NCBI GenBank assembly: GCA_021158125.1 | Contig: JAGGVF010000019.1 | Span: forward strand, 1 to 64,000 | Source: Candidatus Bathyarchaeota archaeon | Lineage (GTDB): Archaea; Thermoproteota; Bathyarchaeia; Bathyarchaeales; WUQV01 | DNA: 64,000 nt | Reading direction: 5' to 3' | In this document: one piece after another, positions 25,319 through 35,292 of the stretch | Layout: each line of letters starts with the position of its first letter | Numbering within the stretch: position 1 is the first letter of the stretch | Position numbers and translations under genes: made by a program | Notes under the pieces: generated by a model | Told to the model about the DNA's origin: nothing | The model's database searches: none | What the model saw: the letters and a program-made list of their open reading frames with translations, nothing else

Positions 25319-25328
25319 CTTATAAATT
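25319..25328 (+). promoter_or_regulatory. TATA box of the ABCE1 gene
   Basis: CTTATAAATT, with transcription expected near 25350. The nine-base word TATCAAGCA occurs on both sides of it (25306 and 25351 regions). Confidence 0.45.
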
Positions 25329-25391
25329 TCAATTAGTGAAGGTTTAAAGGTATCAAGCAAAGCTTGCATTGTTCCGGTAAAGTGATAAAAC

Positions 25392-27176
25392 ATGGTCAGA
25401 GTTGCGGTGTTGGATAGGGATAAGTGCAAACCCAAGCATTGCGGTAAACTATGTTACCGCTTTTGCCCGATGGTAAGGAGTAAGGTTGAAGCTATAAAAT
25501 TTGAAGATGAATACCCAGTAATTGTTGAGTCTCTTTGTGTTGGATGCGGAATATGCGTTAAAAAATGCCCCTTCGAAGCATTACACATAGTGAATCTTCC
25601 AGACGAACTTGAAAAAGAATGCACCCACAGATTTGGCTTGAACACATTTAAACTGTTCAGATTACCAGTTCCCTCGCAAGGAGTAGTCTTAGGTTTAATA
25701 GGACAAAACGGAATAGGCAAAACAACAGCCCTTAAAATCCTTTCTGGAGAAATAAAGCTTAACCTAGGCAATTTTGAGAACCCTCCTGACTGGCCTGAAA
25801 TAATAACCCATTTCAGAGGCTCAACCCTTCAAGAATACTTTCAAAAAATGAGTGAGGGAAAACTGAGGGTTGTGCATAAACCGCAGTATGTGGACAAGAT
25901 TCCAAAGGTTGTATCTGGAAAAGTCGACGAACTACTGGAAAAGGTCGACGAAAGAGACAAGTTTAAAGAGGTAATTAAACAGTTGGAGCTTGAATCAATC
26001 CTTGATAGGACGCTTAATGTCTTAAGCGGCGGAGAACTGCAAAGAGTCGCCATAGCTGCAACTATCTGCAGAGAAGCCGACGTGTATCTTTTTGATGAAC
26101 CTTCCAGCTATTTAGATGTTAAACAGCGACTGGAAGCTGCAAAAGCCATTAGAAAACTGGTGGAAGACGAAAAAATAGTTATAGTCGCTGAACACGACTT
26201 AGCTGTTTTGGATTATCTTTCAGACCAAATATGCATTTTTTATGGGAGCCCCGGCGTCTACGGTATAGTTTCTCATGTGCACGGAGTAAGGGAAGGAATA
26301 AACATTTACTTGCAAGGCTACATAGCAGACGAAAATATCCGATTTAGAAGAGAACCAATAATATTTCACGTAAAACCTCCAACTACAAGCTGGGAATCAG
26401 GCGAAAAACTGCTGGAATGGAATCAAATGAAAAAATCCTATGAAGGTTTTACCCTTGAAGTTGAGCAGGGAGAAGTCTGGAGAGGAGAAGTAATAGGGAT
26501 TCTAGGGGCAAATGGAATAGGGAAAACAACTTTTGTGAAACTTCTCGCTGGAATAGAAGAACCAGACGAAGGCGAAGCCGTAAAAGAGGAAGGAATAACC
26601 ATAAGCTATAAGCCTCAGTACATTTCCGCCGAATACGAGGGAACAGTTGAAGAACTTCTACGGGACATAGCCAAAAAAGAGTTCACCTCAAGCTGGTATA
26701 AAACCGAAATTATACAGCCGCTAACGCTTAAACCGCTTATGGAACGAAACCTCTCCGAACTAAGCGGCGGAGAACTTCAAAGAGTCGCCATAGCCGCATG
26801 TCTTTCACGTGAAGCCCAACTTTACCTGCTTGATGAACCAAGCGCTTATTTAGACATAGAAGAAAGGCTTGCAATGGCAAGAACCATACGGCGAATAGTT
26901 GAAAACAGAAATGCGGCGGCATTCGTAGTTGAACATGATATTGTAGCCCAAGATTTCATAGCCGACCGCTTGATGGTGTTCACCGGAAAACCTGGAATTC
27001 AAGGCCTTGCAAGGAAGCCCACAAACCTGAGAGACGGAATGAACATGTTCTTAAAGGAAATGCAAGTAACGTTCAGAAGAGATCCAACAACGAAGCGGCC
27101 GAGGGTAAACAAGGAAGGCTCAAAACTTGATAGGCATCAAAAGGCAATAGGAGAATACTATTACATTTCTACTTAA
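25392..27176 (+). CDS. Ribosome recycling ATPase ABCE1/Rli1
   Basis: A 594-residue soluble twin-ABC protein that splits post-termination ribosomes together with aRF1 or Pelota. Two [4Fe-4S] clusters are bound by the N-terminal eight cysteines (CKPKHCGKLCYRFCP and CVGCGICVKKCP). The first NBD has GQNGIGKTT and LSGGELQRVAIAAT, with DEPSSYLD; the second has GANGIGKTT, LSGGELQRVAIAA and DEPSAYLD. The hinge between is intact, so all parts of the engine are present. ATG follows a predicted TATA box by about 65 bases. Highly conserved in archaea and eukaryotes; this copy looks ordinary. Confidence 0.98.
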   Translation: MVRVAVLDRDKCKPKHCGKLCYRFCPMVRSKVEAIKFEDEYPVIVESLCVGCGICVKKCPFEALHIVNLPDELEKECTHRFGLNTFKLFRLPVPSQGVVLGLIGQNGIGKTTALKILSGEIKLNLGNFENPPDWPEIITHFRGSTLQEYFQKMSEGKLRVVHKPQYVDKIPKVVSGKVDELLEKVDERDKFKEVIKQLELESILDRTLNVLSGGELQRVAIAATICREADVYLFDEPSSYLDVKQRLEAAKAIRKLVEDEKIVIVAEHDLAVLDYLSDQICIFYGSPGVYGIVSHVHGVREGINIYLQGYIADENIRFRREPIIFHVKPPTTSWESGEKLLEWNQMKKSYEGFTLEVEQGEVWRGEVIGILGANGIGKTTFVKLLAGIEEPDEGEAVKEEGITISYKPQYISAEYEGTVEELLRDIAKKEFTSSWYKTEIIQPLTLKPLMERNLSELSGGELQRVAIAACLSREAQLYLLDEPSAYLDIEERLAMARTIRRIVENRNAAAFVVEHDIVAQDFIADRLMVFTGKPGIQGLARKPTNLRDGMNMFLKEMQVTFRRDPTTKRPRVNKEGSKLDRHQKAIGEYYYIST

Positions 27177-27187
27177 AAAGCAAGGTT

Positions 27188-27541
27188 CTATCTAAATCTT
27201 TCAGTTTCCGCATATCTTCTTATGATTTCTACTGCATTCGCTAATCCTATTCCTTCTTCAACTATTTCTATTTCAAATTCTTGTCGAAGTTTTTGGATGC
27301 ATAACTTCTCTATTATTTTGGCTCCTTCGCCAAAAATTGAACGTAAAGCTTTAGAGAGAGTTTCTATGCGCACTGGAATATCCTCTTTCTTCAAATTAAA
27401 GTTGTGTTTAAGATAGAAATACAGGGCATCTGCGACGCTTGGGCCTAATTCTTTAAAAGCTGCATCTATACATGTAGAAATTCGTTTTGTAATCGCACGG
27501 TTTTTTAGAATATTCTTTTGGAAGAGCGGATTATCTTTCAT
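27188..27541 (-). CDS. Small helical protein, NitrOD5/DUF3227-like
   Basis: A 117-residue all-helical protein. The central pattern ELGPSVADALYFYLKHNFNL, KEDIPVRIETLSKAL and SIFGEGAKIIEKLCIQKL resembles the NitrOD5 (DUF3227) domain found in archaeal proteins next to sensors and regulators. The match is from pattern memory. No membrane segment, no signal peptide, no DNA-binding motif. It converges with the ABCE1 gene. Function unknown. Confidence 0.55.
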   Translation of the reverse strand: MKDNPLFQKNILKNRAITKRISTCIDAAFKELGPSVADALYFYLKHNFNLKKEDIPVRIETLSKALRSIFGEGAKIIEKLCIQKLRQEFEIEIVEEGIGLANAVEIIRRYAETERFR

Positions 27542-27766
27542 GGATATCCGCTCTCGATGTGTAGTTACTTAAGGTACCTACATCTATTAGTAAATCTTAC
27601 GACGTCATATTTAACTCTTCTGTCCTTCTATTCAAAATTTAAATGAAAACAACTGAAACAAGAAAGATTGCCAAAATATGTAGACAGCAATTATTTATCC
27701 ATTAGCACCTCATATAGTAGTCTCTACAAAGGAGTACAATTCAATAGCCACGGTTGGTGTAGCATA

Positions 27767-28204
27767 ATGAAAGAAGGTTCCTTAACATCGGAGGATTTCA
27801 GTTTACTTGAGGCTGCATTGAAAGTCATGGAAAGGGCCTATGTAATTTGGGGCTTTAGAGTCGGTGCAGCTGTTCTAGCTGAAGATGGAAAAATCTACGA
27901 GGGATGCAACATTGAAAGCCGAATTTCCGGACTTGGCATCTGCGCTGAAAGATGCGCAATAGACCACGCGGTTATTCACGGGAACAAGCGAATACTGAAG
28001 GTAGCCCTTGTCATCGAGGATGATAATGTTTTAAATGCCATGCCCTGCGGAGTTTGCCGTCAGTACATCCATGATTTTTCAGATGGAAAGGCGTTAATCA
28101 TAACTGCAAAGGCGAAAAACGGCGAGATAATTCGTGAAAGCATAAAAGTTAAACATATCAGCGAGTTGCTACCAAACCCGTTTTCAAGTAGAATTAAGCC
28201 CTAG
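27767..28204 (+). CDS. cdd: Cytidine deaminase
   Basis: A 145-residue zinc deaminase that converts cytidine and deoxycytidine to uridines in pyrimidine salvage. Zinc site: GICAERCAIDHA (Cys-Ala-Glu, the Glu is the proton shuttle) and MPCGVCRQYI (two Cys). The tetrameric-type CDA has three Cys ligands, which is what is seen. The N-terminal WGFRVGAAVLAEDG and GCNIESRIS bind the nucleoside; typical S-T-Y before C-A-E is replaced by G-L-G-I. ATG at 27767 is preferred over the TTG 33 codons upstream because it gives the standard length and has a GGTG-type site ahead. Confidence 0.9.
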   Translation: MKEGSLTSEDFSLLEAALKVMERAYVIWGFRVGAAVLAEDGKIYEGCNIESRISGLGICAERCAIDHAVIHGNKRILKVALVIEDDNVLNAMPCGVCRQYIHDFSDGKALIITAKAKNGEIIRESIKVKHISELLPNPFSSRIKP

Positions 28205-28246
28205 CAGTAACTGTTTTTAATTTATAAGTTAACTCAATAGTGGTGA

Positions 28247-28942
<696 letters not shown>

Positions 28943-28957
28943 CCGGGATGAATAAAA

Positions 28958-29851
28958 TTGAAGATTCAACCAGAATGTGCAGTGTGCATAATTCACAGAG
29001 GATACCAACAAATCGCCGAAGCCACAAAAGATAAAGAACTTCAGTTTAAGGCATTAAGGGCGCTATTCAACTTTCTTTCAGAAAACTTCTGCGCAGAAGC
29101 CACACCGGCGTGGCTTGGAACACAAAGGGATAGAATAATAAAAAAGATTACTGGAAACCCCGATCCTTACGCGAAAAGGAAGAGATTAAGCAATGAAAAG
29201 GCCCTTGAAATGCTGCCAACAGCAGAATTATTGGTAAAAAACTCTAAGGATGAAATGGGAAAGTTTAGAAAAGCATGTTTATGTGCGATTGTAGGGAACA
29301 TAATGGAGTTTGACATTCCAGGCCACAAGTTTGAATACGCTGAACTTAAAGGTCTTTTTGAAAACGCTGAGAAAGACCTAGCAATAGACGAAATTGAAAG
29401 GATATACGAATTAGCCAAAAAATCCAGAAACCTCATGTACTTAACTGATAACGCCGGGGAAATAGCCTTTGACAAGCTTCTAGTCGGCGAACTAAAAAAT
29501 CTCGGCTGTAGAGTTACAGTGGTTGTTAAAGGAGGCCCGGTGCTGAACGACGCAACTTTACCCGACGCTAAGCTTGTTGGAATCGACAAAATTGCCGATG
29601 CAGTTATAACTACTGGAGCCGATGCCGTAGGCCTTCAACCTAAAGAATGCTCCAAGGAATTCCTAGATGCATACTATGACGCCGACTTCATTATAGCCAA
29701 AGGAATGGGGTATGCGGAAACCCTAACCGAACTAGAGTTAAAGGTTCCGCATGCACTGCTGTTCAGAACAAAATGCAACCCAGTTGCAAGATACTTCAAC
29801 GTGGAAAGAAACAAAAATGTTGCAATAATACTTCCAAGAAATAGGTTTTAA
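28958..29851 (+). CDS. DUF89/ARMT1-like damage-control phosphatase
   Basis: A 297-residue member of the DUF89 (ARMT1-like) family. Studied members are metal-dependent phosphatases that remove harmful or side-product phosphometabolites, including sugar phosphates. The archaeal subfamily has the N-terminal CAVCIIHRG (C-x2-C) seen here, and the phosphatase signature YLTDNAGEIAFDKLL, VVKGGPVLNDATLPDA and FIIAKGMGYAE. It lies 15 bases after tpiA and 2 bases before the debranching enzyme gene, so clean-up of a phosphorylated sugar in glycolysis or glycogen turnover is a sensible inference. The substrate is not known. Confidence 0.85.
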   Translation: MKIQPECAVCIIHRGYQQIAEATKDKELQFKALRALFNFLSENFCAEATPAWLGTQRDRIIKKITGNPDPYAKRKRLSNEKALEMLPTAELLVKNSKDEMGKFRKACLCAIVGNIMEFDIPGHKFEYAELKGLFENAEKDLAIDEIERIYELAKKSRNLMYLTDNAGEIAFDKLLVGELKNLGCRVTVVVKGGPVLNDATLPDAKLVGIDKIADAVITTGADAVGLQPKECSKEFLDAYYDADFIIAKGMGYAETLTELELKVPHALLFRTKCNPVARYFNVERNKNVAIILPRNRF

Positions 29852-29853
29852 AT

Positions 29854-31950
29854 ATGAAAGCTAACCAGCCGGAAATCCATTTCGGCTTGGACTCTATCCG
29901 AAAATTTGAGGATTCAATTCATAAAGAATGGATTATAACAAACGGGCTGGGCGGATACGCCTCTTCAACCATTTTAGGTTTAAACACAAGGAAATACCAT
30001 GGACTGCTAATTGCAGCATTTAATCCGCCGGTAAACAGGCACGTCCTCTTAGAAAAACTCGACGAAGAAATCATTTTTGAAGACGAGGTTCTTCCACTTT
30101 ACTGCAACGAGTTTAAACATGGAATAATCCCCGAAGGATTCAATTTCCTGCAAAGTTTCCATCTTAATCCATTTCCAGTTTTTAGGTACAATGTTGAAGG
30201 AATAGAAGTTCTAAAAAGAATTTTTATGCTTTACAAAAAGAACGCCGTAGTAGTCCTTTACGAAGTCTTCAATCCCCATATGCACAATATTATTATGAAG
30301 ATTTATCCACGCATTAACGCTAGACACTTCCACAAGGTAACATGCAGAGAAAAATTGGGCTGGAGTTTCGTTCAAACGCCTTTTTCAAATGGAACCTTCT
30401 TGAAAATTGAACGCCCACGAGTTTTCATTGCTTTAACTTCTGGGGAAGGCCGTTACGTGCCTTCGGAAAAATGGATAGACGAAGTTTTCTATAGGGTTGA
30501 TGCTTCAAGAGGTGGAAGTTCATTAGACGATTATTATCAACCGGGAAGTTTCCAGTTTGAGATAGCCGCAAACACCAGAAAGAAATTTTGCATTTTAGCC
30601 ATAGGCGGACCAAACGAGGAAGATGTAAAAAATAATTTTTTCAAGTTGAACAAAGGGGTTGAACATGCTGAGATACTTATGCAAAATGAAATTAATCGTC
30701 TAAGGAATCTTTTAGACTCTTTTTACACTTTTCAAAGCGGTATAAATGTTCATGAATGGCTGAACTGGCTTGTTTTAGCCGCCGACTCCTTTATAGTTTC
30801 AAGGAAAAGCAGCGGTACTTCCTCAGTAATTGCTGGCTACCACTGGTTTGAGGATTGGGGACGTGACTCTCTAATTTCTCTTCCAGGCTTAACGTTAATA
30901 ACCGGAAAATTTGAGAAGGCAAGGCAAATACTCAGAACATTCAAGCATTACTGCCAAAACGGGATAGTTCCAAATCGTTTTCCAGACAAAGTAGGGGACA
31001 AACCAGTTTATAACACAGTCGACGCCACTTTATGGTTTTTCAACGCTATTCTCCAATATTTAAAGTATACTGGAGACTTCAAATTTGTAAAAGAAGAGTT
31101 TTGGCCCGTTTTAAAGGAAATAATTAATTATCATGTGAACGGAACGATTTACGGCATTAAAGTTGATAGCGACGGATTATTAGCTCATGGCCCACAGCTA
31201 ACATGGATGGACGCCGTTGTTAAAGGTAAAGCTGTAACTCCGCGAAGTGGAAGGGCTGTTGAAATTCAAGCCTTATGGTACAACGCCTTAAAAACCATGG
31301 AAATATTGGCTTCTCATTTTGGAGAAAAGGCGGAAGCCGAAAAGTATGCGGTTATGGCTGAAAAAACCAAACAAAGCTTCTTAGAAAAGTTTTGGAATTC
31401 GAAGGTTAACTGCCTATTCGATGTTGTCCATGACGATGGAAGCGTTGACACCTCTATTAGACCAAATCAAATAGTAGCCGTGGCCCTCGATTTTTCAATG
31501 TTAAGCAAGGAACAAAGCGAACAAGTTGTAAACATCGTTTGGAGGAAACTGTTAACACCTTATGGTTTAAGAACCCTTTCAGCCGACGATGCCCATTATC
31601 GCGGAAGATACGTTGGCGACTGGGACGAACGAAACTTGGCCTACCACAATGGAACTGCTTGGCCGTGGCTGTTAGGCCCATTCATAACAGCGTTTCTAAA
31701 AGTCAAGAATTACGAAGAGAAATGGAGAACTTTTGCGTTTGAAAACTTTCTGAAAGAGTTATTTACAAAACACGTTTTTGAGGCTGGGCTTGGTACCGTA
31801 AGTGAAATCTTTGACGGAGATAAGCCCTACTCACCACGAGGCTGTATCTCCCAAGCTTGGAGTGTAGCTGAACCTTTAAGAGCGTACGTTGAAGACGTTC
31901 TTCTCAGGCGGCCTCCATTTGAAAGGCAAATTTTAAATGGTTCGTACTAG
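29854..31950 (+). CDS. Glycogen debranching enzyme (amylo-alpha-1,6-glucosidase type)
   Basis: A 698-residue archaeal/bacterial glycogen debranching enzyme. The N-terminal sandwich domain starts EWIITNGLGGYASSTILGLNTRKYHGLL, the family's best signature. The (alpha/alpha)6 catalytic domain holds HWFEDWGRDSLISLPGLTL with the catalytic Asp, and NRFPDKVGDKPVYNTVDATLWF, then the YHNGTAWPWLLGPF segment with the C-terminal half of the active site. It hydrolyses alpha-1,6 branches, possibly also with glucanotransferase activity. The start is 2 bases after the DUF89 stop, so translation is likely coupled. Confidence 0.93.
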   Translation: MKANQPEIHFGLDSIRKFEDSIHKEWIITNGLGGYASSTILGLNTRKYHGLLIAAFNPPVNRHVLLEKLDEEIIFEDEVLPLYCNEFKHGIIPEGFNFLQSFHLNPFPVFRYNVEGIEVLKRIFMLYKKNAVVVLYEVFNPHMHNIIMKIYPRINARHFHKVTCREKLGWSFVQTPFSNGTFLKIERPRVFIALTSGEGRYVPSEKWIDEVFYRVDASRGGSSLDDYYQPGSFQFEIAANTRKKFCILAIGGPNEEDVKNNFFKLNKGVEHAEILMQNEINRLRNLLDSFYTFQSGINVHEWLNWLVLAADSFIVSRKSSGTSSVIAGYHWFEDWGRDSLISLPGLTLITGKFEKARQILRTFKHYCQNGIVPNRFPDKVGDKPVYNTVDATLWFFNAILQYLKYTGDFKFVKEEFWPVLKEIINYHVNGTIYGIKVDSDGLLAHGPQLTWMDAVVKGKAVTPRSGRAVEIQALWYNALKTMEILASHFGEKAEAEKYAVMAEKTKQSFLEKFWNSKVNCLFDVVHDDGSVDTSIRPNQIVAVALDFSMLSKEQSEQVVNIVWRKLLTPYGLRTLSADDAHYRGRYVGDWDERNLAYHNGTAWPWLLGPFITAFLKVKNYEEKWRTFAFENFLKELFTKHVFEAGLGTVSEIFDGDKPYSPRGCISQAWSVAEPLRAYVEDVLLRRPPFERQILNGSY

Positions 31951-31986
31951 AATTGAAGGTTTGACCCATCCTTACTGGTTTAAACA

Positions 31987-33576
31987 ATGACTGACATTTG
32001 TCTGATCTTTGAGGTTCATCAGCCCCTTCGCTTAAATAGGAATTTTCATGCAGACCTGTTGAGCAGGCCCCACATAACTAAGAAAGACCTTTTCGAACTT
32101 TACTTTGACAACAACTTAAATAGATACGTACTTGAAAGAGCCGCTAAAAAATGTTATTTTCCAGCGAACGAAATATTGCTTGAACAAATTGACCGATTTA
32201 GAGGTGAAAAAAGGAAGTTTAAGGTTGCCTTTGGAATTTCAGGGGTTTTCATTGAGCAATGTGAACGTTGGCTTCCAAGCTTACTTGACTCTTTCAAAGG
32301 ATTATTTGAAACTGGATGCGTTGAATTCTTAGATGAGCCATATTATCATTCGCTTGCAAGCCTGTATGGAATTGACCGTTCAGAATTCGTTGAGCAGGTT
32401 TTAATGCACAAACAGTTAATGCGTAGCCTATTTAATTATGAACCCAAAGTCTTTGAGAATACCGAATGTCTCTACAACAATGCCATAGCAAAAACAGTTG
32501 AGGGACTAGGCTATAAGGCTATATTAACTGAGGGAGTAGACCGAATTCTAAAGTGGAGAAGCCCAAACTACGTTTATAAGGCTAAAAACTGCAACCTAAA
32601 AGTTCTACTTAGGAATTATAGGCTTTCAGACGACATAGGCTTCCGTTTCTCCTCAAGATGGTGGAATCAGTGGCCGCTTTTTGCAGACAAATATGCAAGT
32701 TGGCTTGCGAAAACTCCTGGGCAAGTCATAGTAATATTTATGGACTATGAAACTTTCGGGGAGCATCACTGGCCTGAATCCGGCATACACGAGTTTTTAA
32801 GGCATCTCCCAGAAGAAGTCCTAAAATGGCAGCATTTAAACTGGTGTATCCCCTCAGAAGTTGTGGATAAACATGTCCCAGTCGGCGAAATAGATGTTTT
32901 CGAATACAATACAATTTCTTGGGCTGATTTAGAACGTGACACAAGCGCTTGGATAGGTAACTCCATGCAACGCTCATGCTACGAAATGTTAAAGCATCTG
33001 GAACCACTCGTGAAAGGCCTAGAAGATCCAGCCTACATTAGGCTTTGGAGATACCTTCAACAAAGCGATCATCTTTATTATATGAGTACGAAAGGCGCTG
33101 GGCCAGGAGATGTCCACGCCTACTTTAATCCGTACAACAGTCCAGTGGAAGCGTTCGTTGTTTTTTCAAGGATTCTTTCGGATTTTGAGGCGAGAATACT
33201 TCAGGAGTTTAGAAGGCCGGAGTTGGCTGCAAAATGGCTTTTAAGAAGGCTTCCAGTTGGAAAAGGGTTTACTTTCTTCGTTGAATTTGCCAGACCGACA
33301 AGTTGGACAGTTTACAGCCTAGAAGAATTTCTTAAAGCTCTAAAACATGTTAACTTGAAATCCATAAAGTTTCATTTGGAACGTGGAGACTTTGAACGTT
33401 GGCTCCGCCACGTCATAGGCGATGATAAACTTGCTGACAAATTCGTTGTTCTCTCAAAGAAAAGCTTTAAGGATAAAGAACTTCGACATATTCTAGTTTC
33501 AATTGTTGAGGCTAGGCTTAACGAGTTGAAAAAAGCCGCATCGTCACCTAAAGTTCCGGAGAGCACTATCCGATGA
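31987..33576 (+). CDS. Glycoside hydrolase family 57 enzyme with C-terminal DUF5752-like module
   Basis: A 529-residue GH57 protein (alpha-amylase or 4-alpha-glucanotransferase group). It begins ICLIFEVHQPLRL, the GH57 opening with the H-Q-P motif. The nucleophile Glu lies in ENTECLYNN (about 159) and the acid/base Asp in IFMDYETFGEHHW (about 252). After the catalytic part a separate module (about 425-520) reads GFTFFVEFARPTSWTVYSLEEF in outline, then FHLERGDFERWLRHVIGDDKLA. The same module is fused to a HTH protein at 40066-40632. The stop overlaps the next ATG by 4 bases (ATGA). Intracellular: no signal peptide. Confidence 0.88.
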   Translation: MTDICLIFEVHQPLRLNRNFHADLLSRPHITKKDLFELYFDNNLNRYVLERAAKKCYFPANEILLEQIDRFRGEKRKFKVAFGISGVFIEQCERWLPSLLDSFKGLFETGCVEFLDEPYYHSLASLYGIDRSEFVEQVLMHKQLMRSLFNYEPKVFENTECLYNNAIAKTVEGLGYKAILTEGVDRILKWRSPNYVYKAKNCNLKVLLRNYRLSDDIGFRFSSRWWNQWPLFADKYASWLAKTPGQVIVIFMDYETFGEHHWPESGIHEFLRHLPEEVLKWQHLNWCIPSEVVDKHVPVGEIDVFEYNTISWADLERDTSAWIGNSMQRSCYEMLKHLEPLVKGLEDPAYIRLWRYLQQSDHLYYMSTKGAGPGDVHAYFNPYNSPVEAFVVFSRILSDFEARILQEFRRPELAAKWLLRRLPVGKGFTFFVEFARPTSWTVYSLEEFLKALKHVNLKSIKFHLERGDFERWLRHVIGDDKLADKFVVLSKKSFKDKELRHILVSIVEARLNELKKAASSPKVPESTIR

Positions 33577-34736
33577 AAGTTTGCATGTTAACTTGGGAAT
33601 ATCCGCCTCGAATCGTCGGCGGAATAGCCAGACATTGCAAAGGCTTAGCTAGAGCACTGGTAAATCAAGGAGTTGAAGTTCACGTAGTAACCCTTGACTT
33701 TCCAGGAGCGCCCGAATATGAAGAAGTCGACGGAGTTAAAATTTATCGGGTTAGACCTGAAATTGGGCATCCAAACTTCCTAACTTGGGTTATGCTCTTC
33801 AACCATTTTCTCGAAAAAAGAATCGCAAACATAACCGATGAAACTGACTATGACTTAATTCACATTCATGATTGGCTGGTGGCTCCCTCTGGTATTGCAG
33901 CGAAACATTTTCTGAAGAAACCTTTGATTGCAACTGTTCACAGCACTGAGCATGGACGTTCAGGCCTTCACATACCAGACTCTTTCACAATTGACAGTTG
34001 GGAATGGTGGGCAACCTACGAGGCTTCAAAAATAATTGTTACAAGCAATTCCCTAAAGCATGAAGTCTGCGGCCACTTCCATTTACCTTGGGACAAAGTC
34101 GAAATAATCCCGAACGGAATAGACATTGAAAAATTCAATGTTCCAGTTGACAAAATAGCCGTTAAAGGCCGCTATGGGATAAGTCCAAACGAAAAACTAA
34201 TTCTTTACGTGGGAAGACTTGTCCCCCAAAAAGGCGTAGAATATTTAATTCAAGCAGTTCCCATGATTGCTGGAAAATATCCAAATGCGAAATTTCTAAT
34301 TGTAGGTGAAGGATGGCTACGTGATTATCTTGAAAGCCTTGCGCAGTCAACTGGCCATAGGTGGAGAATCACGTTTACAGGCTTTATTCCAGACCATGAG
34401 GTAGTTGCCTTAATGAAAAGCGCCGACGTACTTGTTGTTCCCTCAGTTTACGAGCCATTCGGCATAGTAGCCCTTGAAGGAATGGCTGCCGGAGTACCAG
34501 TTGTAGCAAGTCAAGTGGGCGGACTTTCAGAAGTTATTGAACATGATAAAAGTGGAGTTTTTGTTTATCCTAGAAATCCCGAGTCAATAGCTTGGGGTGT
34601 AGATCATGTTCTTTCAAATCCAGGTCACGCCGAGTGGCTTGTTAAAAATGCTTTAGAAAAGGTGAAAAACATGTTTAGTTGGGATGCAATAGCCGCGAAA
34701 ACAGTTCAAGTTTATAAGAGTGTTTTAGGTAGGTGA
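33573..34736 (+). CDS. Glycosyltransferase family 4/5 (glycogen synthase-like)
   Basis: A 387-residue retaining GT-B glycosyltransferase. N-terminal MKVCMLTWEYPPRIVGGIARHC is the loop that binds the sugar nucleotide in glycogen-synthase-like enzymes. The C-terminal half has LYVGRLVPQKGVEYLI, FTGFIPDHEVVALMKSADV and the E-x7-E motif EPFGIVALEGMAAGVPVVAS. Its operon with debranching and GH57 enzymes suggests alpha-glucan synthesis from NDP-glucose. GT4 enzymes that decorate surface glycans look alike, so the acceptor is an inference. Overlaps the GH57 gene by 4 bases. Confidence 0.85.
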   Translation: MKVCMLTWEYPPRIVGGIARHCKGLARALVNQGVEVHVVTLDFPGAPEYEEVDGVKIYRVRPEIGHPNFLTWVMLFNHFLEKRIANITDETDYDLIHIHDWLVAPSGIAAKHFLKKPLIATVHSTEHGRSGLHIPDSFTIDSWEWWATYEASKIIVTSNSLKHEVCGHFHLPWDKVEIIPNGIDIEKFNVPVDKIAVKGRYGISPNEKLILYVGRLVPQKGVEYLIQAVPMIAGKYPNAKFLIVGEGWLRDYLESLAQSTGHRWRITFTGFIPDHEVVALMKSADVLVVPSVYEPFGIVALEGMAAGVPVVASQVGGLSEVIEHDKSGVFVYPRNPESIAWGVDHVLSNPGHAEWLVKNALEKVKNMFSWDAIAAKTVQVYKSVLGR

Positions 34737-34742
34737 AATTTG

Positions 34743-35018
34743 ATGTGCCCAAGCGGGTTTAGCTCAAGCTCCGATTCGTCTCTTCCCGAGGAATTCCGTT
34801 TCTTATGTATGCTTCATAACATAGGTGCAACAACACAGGAACATTCACTTACAATCGAAGAAATTGCAAAGTGGACTTCAATGGAAATTTCAGTTATTAG
34901 AGTTCATCTCAGACGATTAATGGAAATGGGTTATGTGGAATCAACTAGAATAAACGAGACAGACAAGTATAACCTAACACACAGCGGAATAAGAAAAGTC
35001 CTAAGTCTATACAGTTAA
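34743..35018 (+). CDS. Small winged-helix DNA-binding protein
   Basis: A 91-residue protein. From about residue 18 it has one winged helix: EEFRFLCMLHNIGATTQEHS, LTIEEIAKWTSMEISVIRVHL (helix-turn-helix) and LMEMGYVESTRI as wing, ending SGIRKVLSLYS. It ends the TPI-to-glycosyltransferase run, so it may regulate that operon. ATG at 34743 is chosen over the adjacent TTG because AGGTGA lies 6 bases ahead. It has no effector domain. Confidence 0.7.
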   Translation: MCPSGFSSSSDSSLPEEFRFLCMLHNIGATTQEHSLTIEEIAKWTSMEISVIRVHLRRLMEMGYVESTRINETDKYNLTHSGIRKVLSLYS

Positions 35019-35040
35019 AAAGCCTTAACATAATCCAAAC

Positions 35041-35050
35041 TTTTATAAAA
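35041..35050 (+). promoter_or_regulatory. TATA box of a probably leaderless gene
   Basis: TTTTATAAAA is centred 26 bases ahead of the ATG at 35071. Transcription should begin at or a few bases from that ATG, giving a leaderless mRNA. Confidence 0.55.
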
Positions 35051-35070
35051 ACCGGACTTCAAAAGCCGAT

Positions 35071-35262
35071 ATGGCTGCTATGCTGAGGAATCATTTGGTA
35101 TTGGGCCTTGTAATAATAAGCGCCGGGGTAATCTTCGCCACATTCCAAGGGGTCACAAATGTTGTGGCAAATATTTCATGGGCTTTCGCAATAGCCCTAG
35201 CAGTAATGCTGATTCCAGTAATGTACACTATGGCAAAGAAGATGGCAAGAGAAACTTCATAA
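35071..35262 (+). CDS. Small two-helix membrane protein
   Basis: A 63-residue protein with two hydrophobic helices (about residues 9-27 and 35-52) and a basic C-terminus (KKMARETS). I recognise no family. The strong TATA box at 35041-35050 places the start of transcription at the ATG. A second ATG at 35080 would give a 10-base leader, also without a ribosome site. It stands alone between the glycogen run and convergent galT. Confidence 0.65.
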   Translation: MAAMLRNHLVLGLVIISAGVIFATFQGVTNVVANISWAFAIALAVMLIPVMYTMAKKMARETS

Positions 35263-35292
35263 CAAACCTTCACGTATCAAAGAAGCTCCCAT

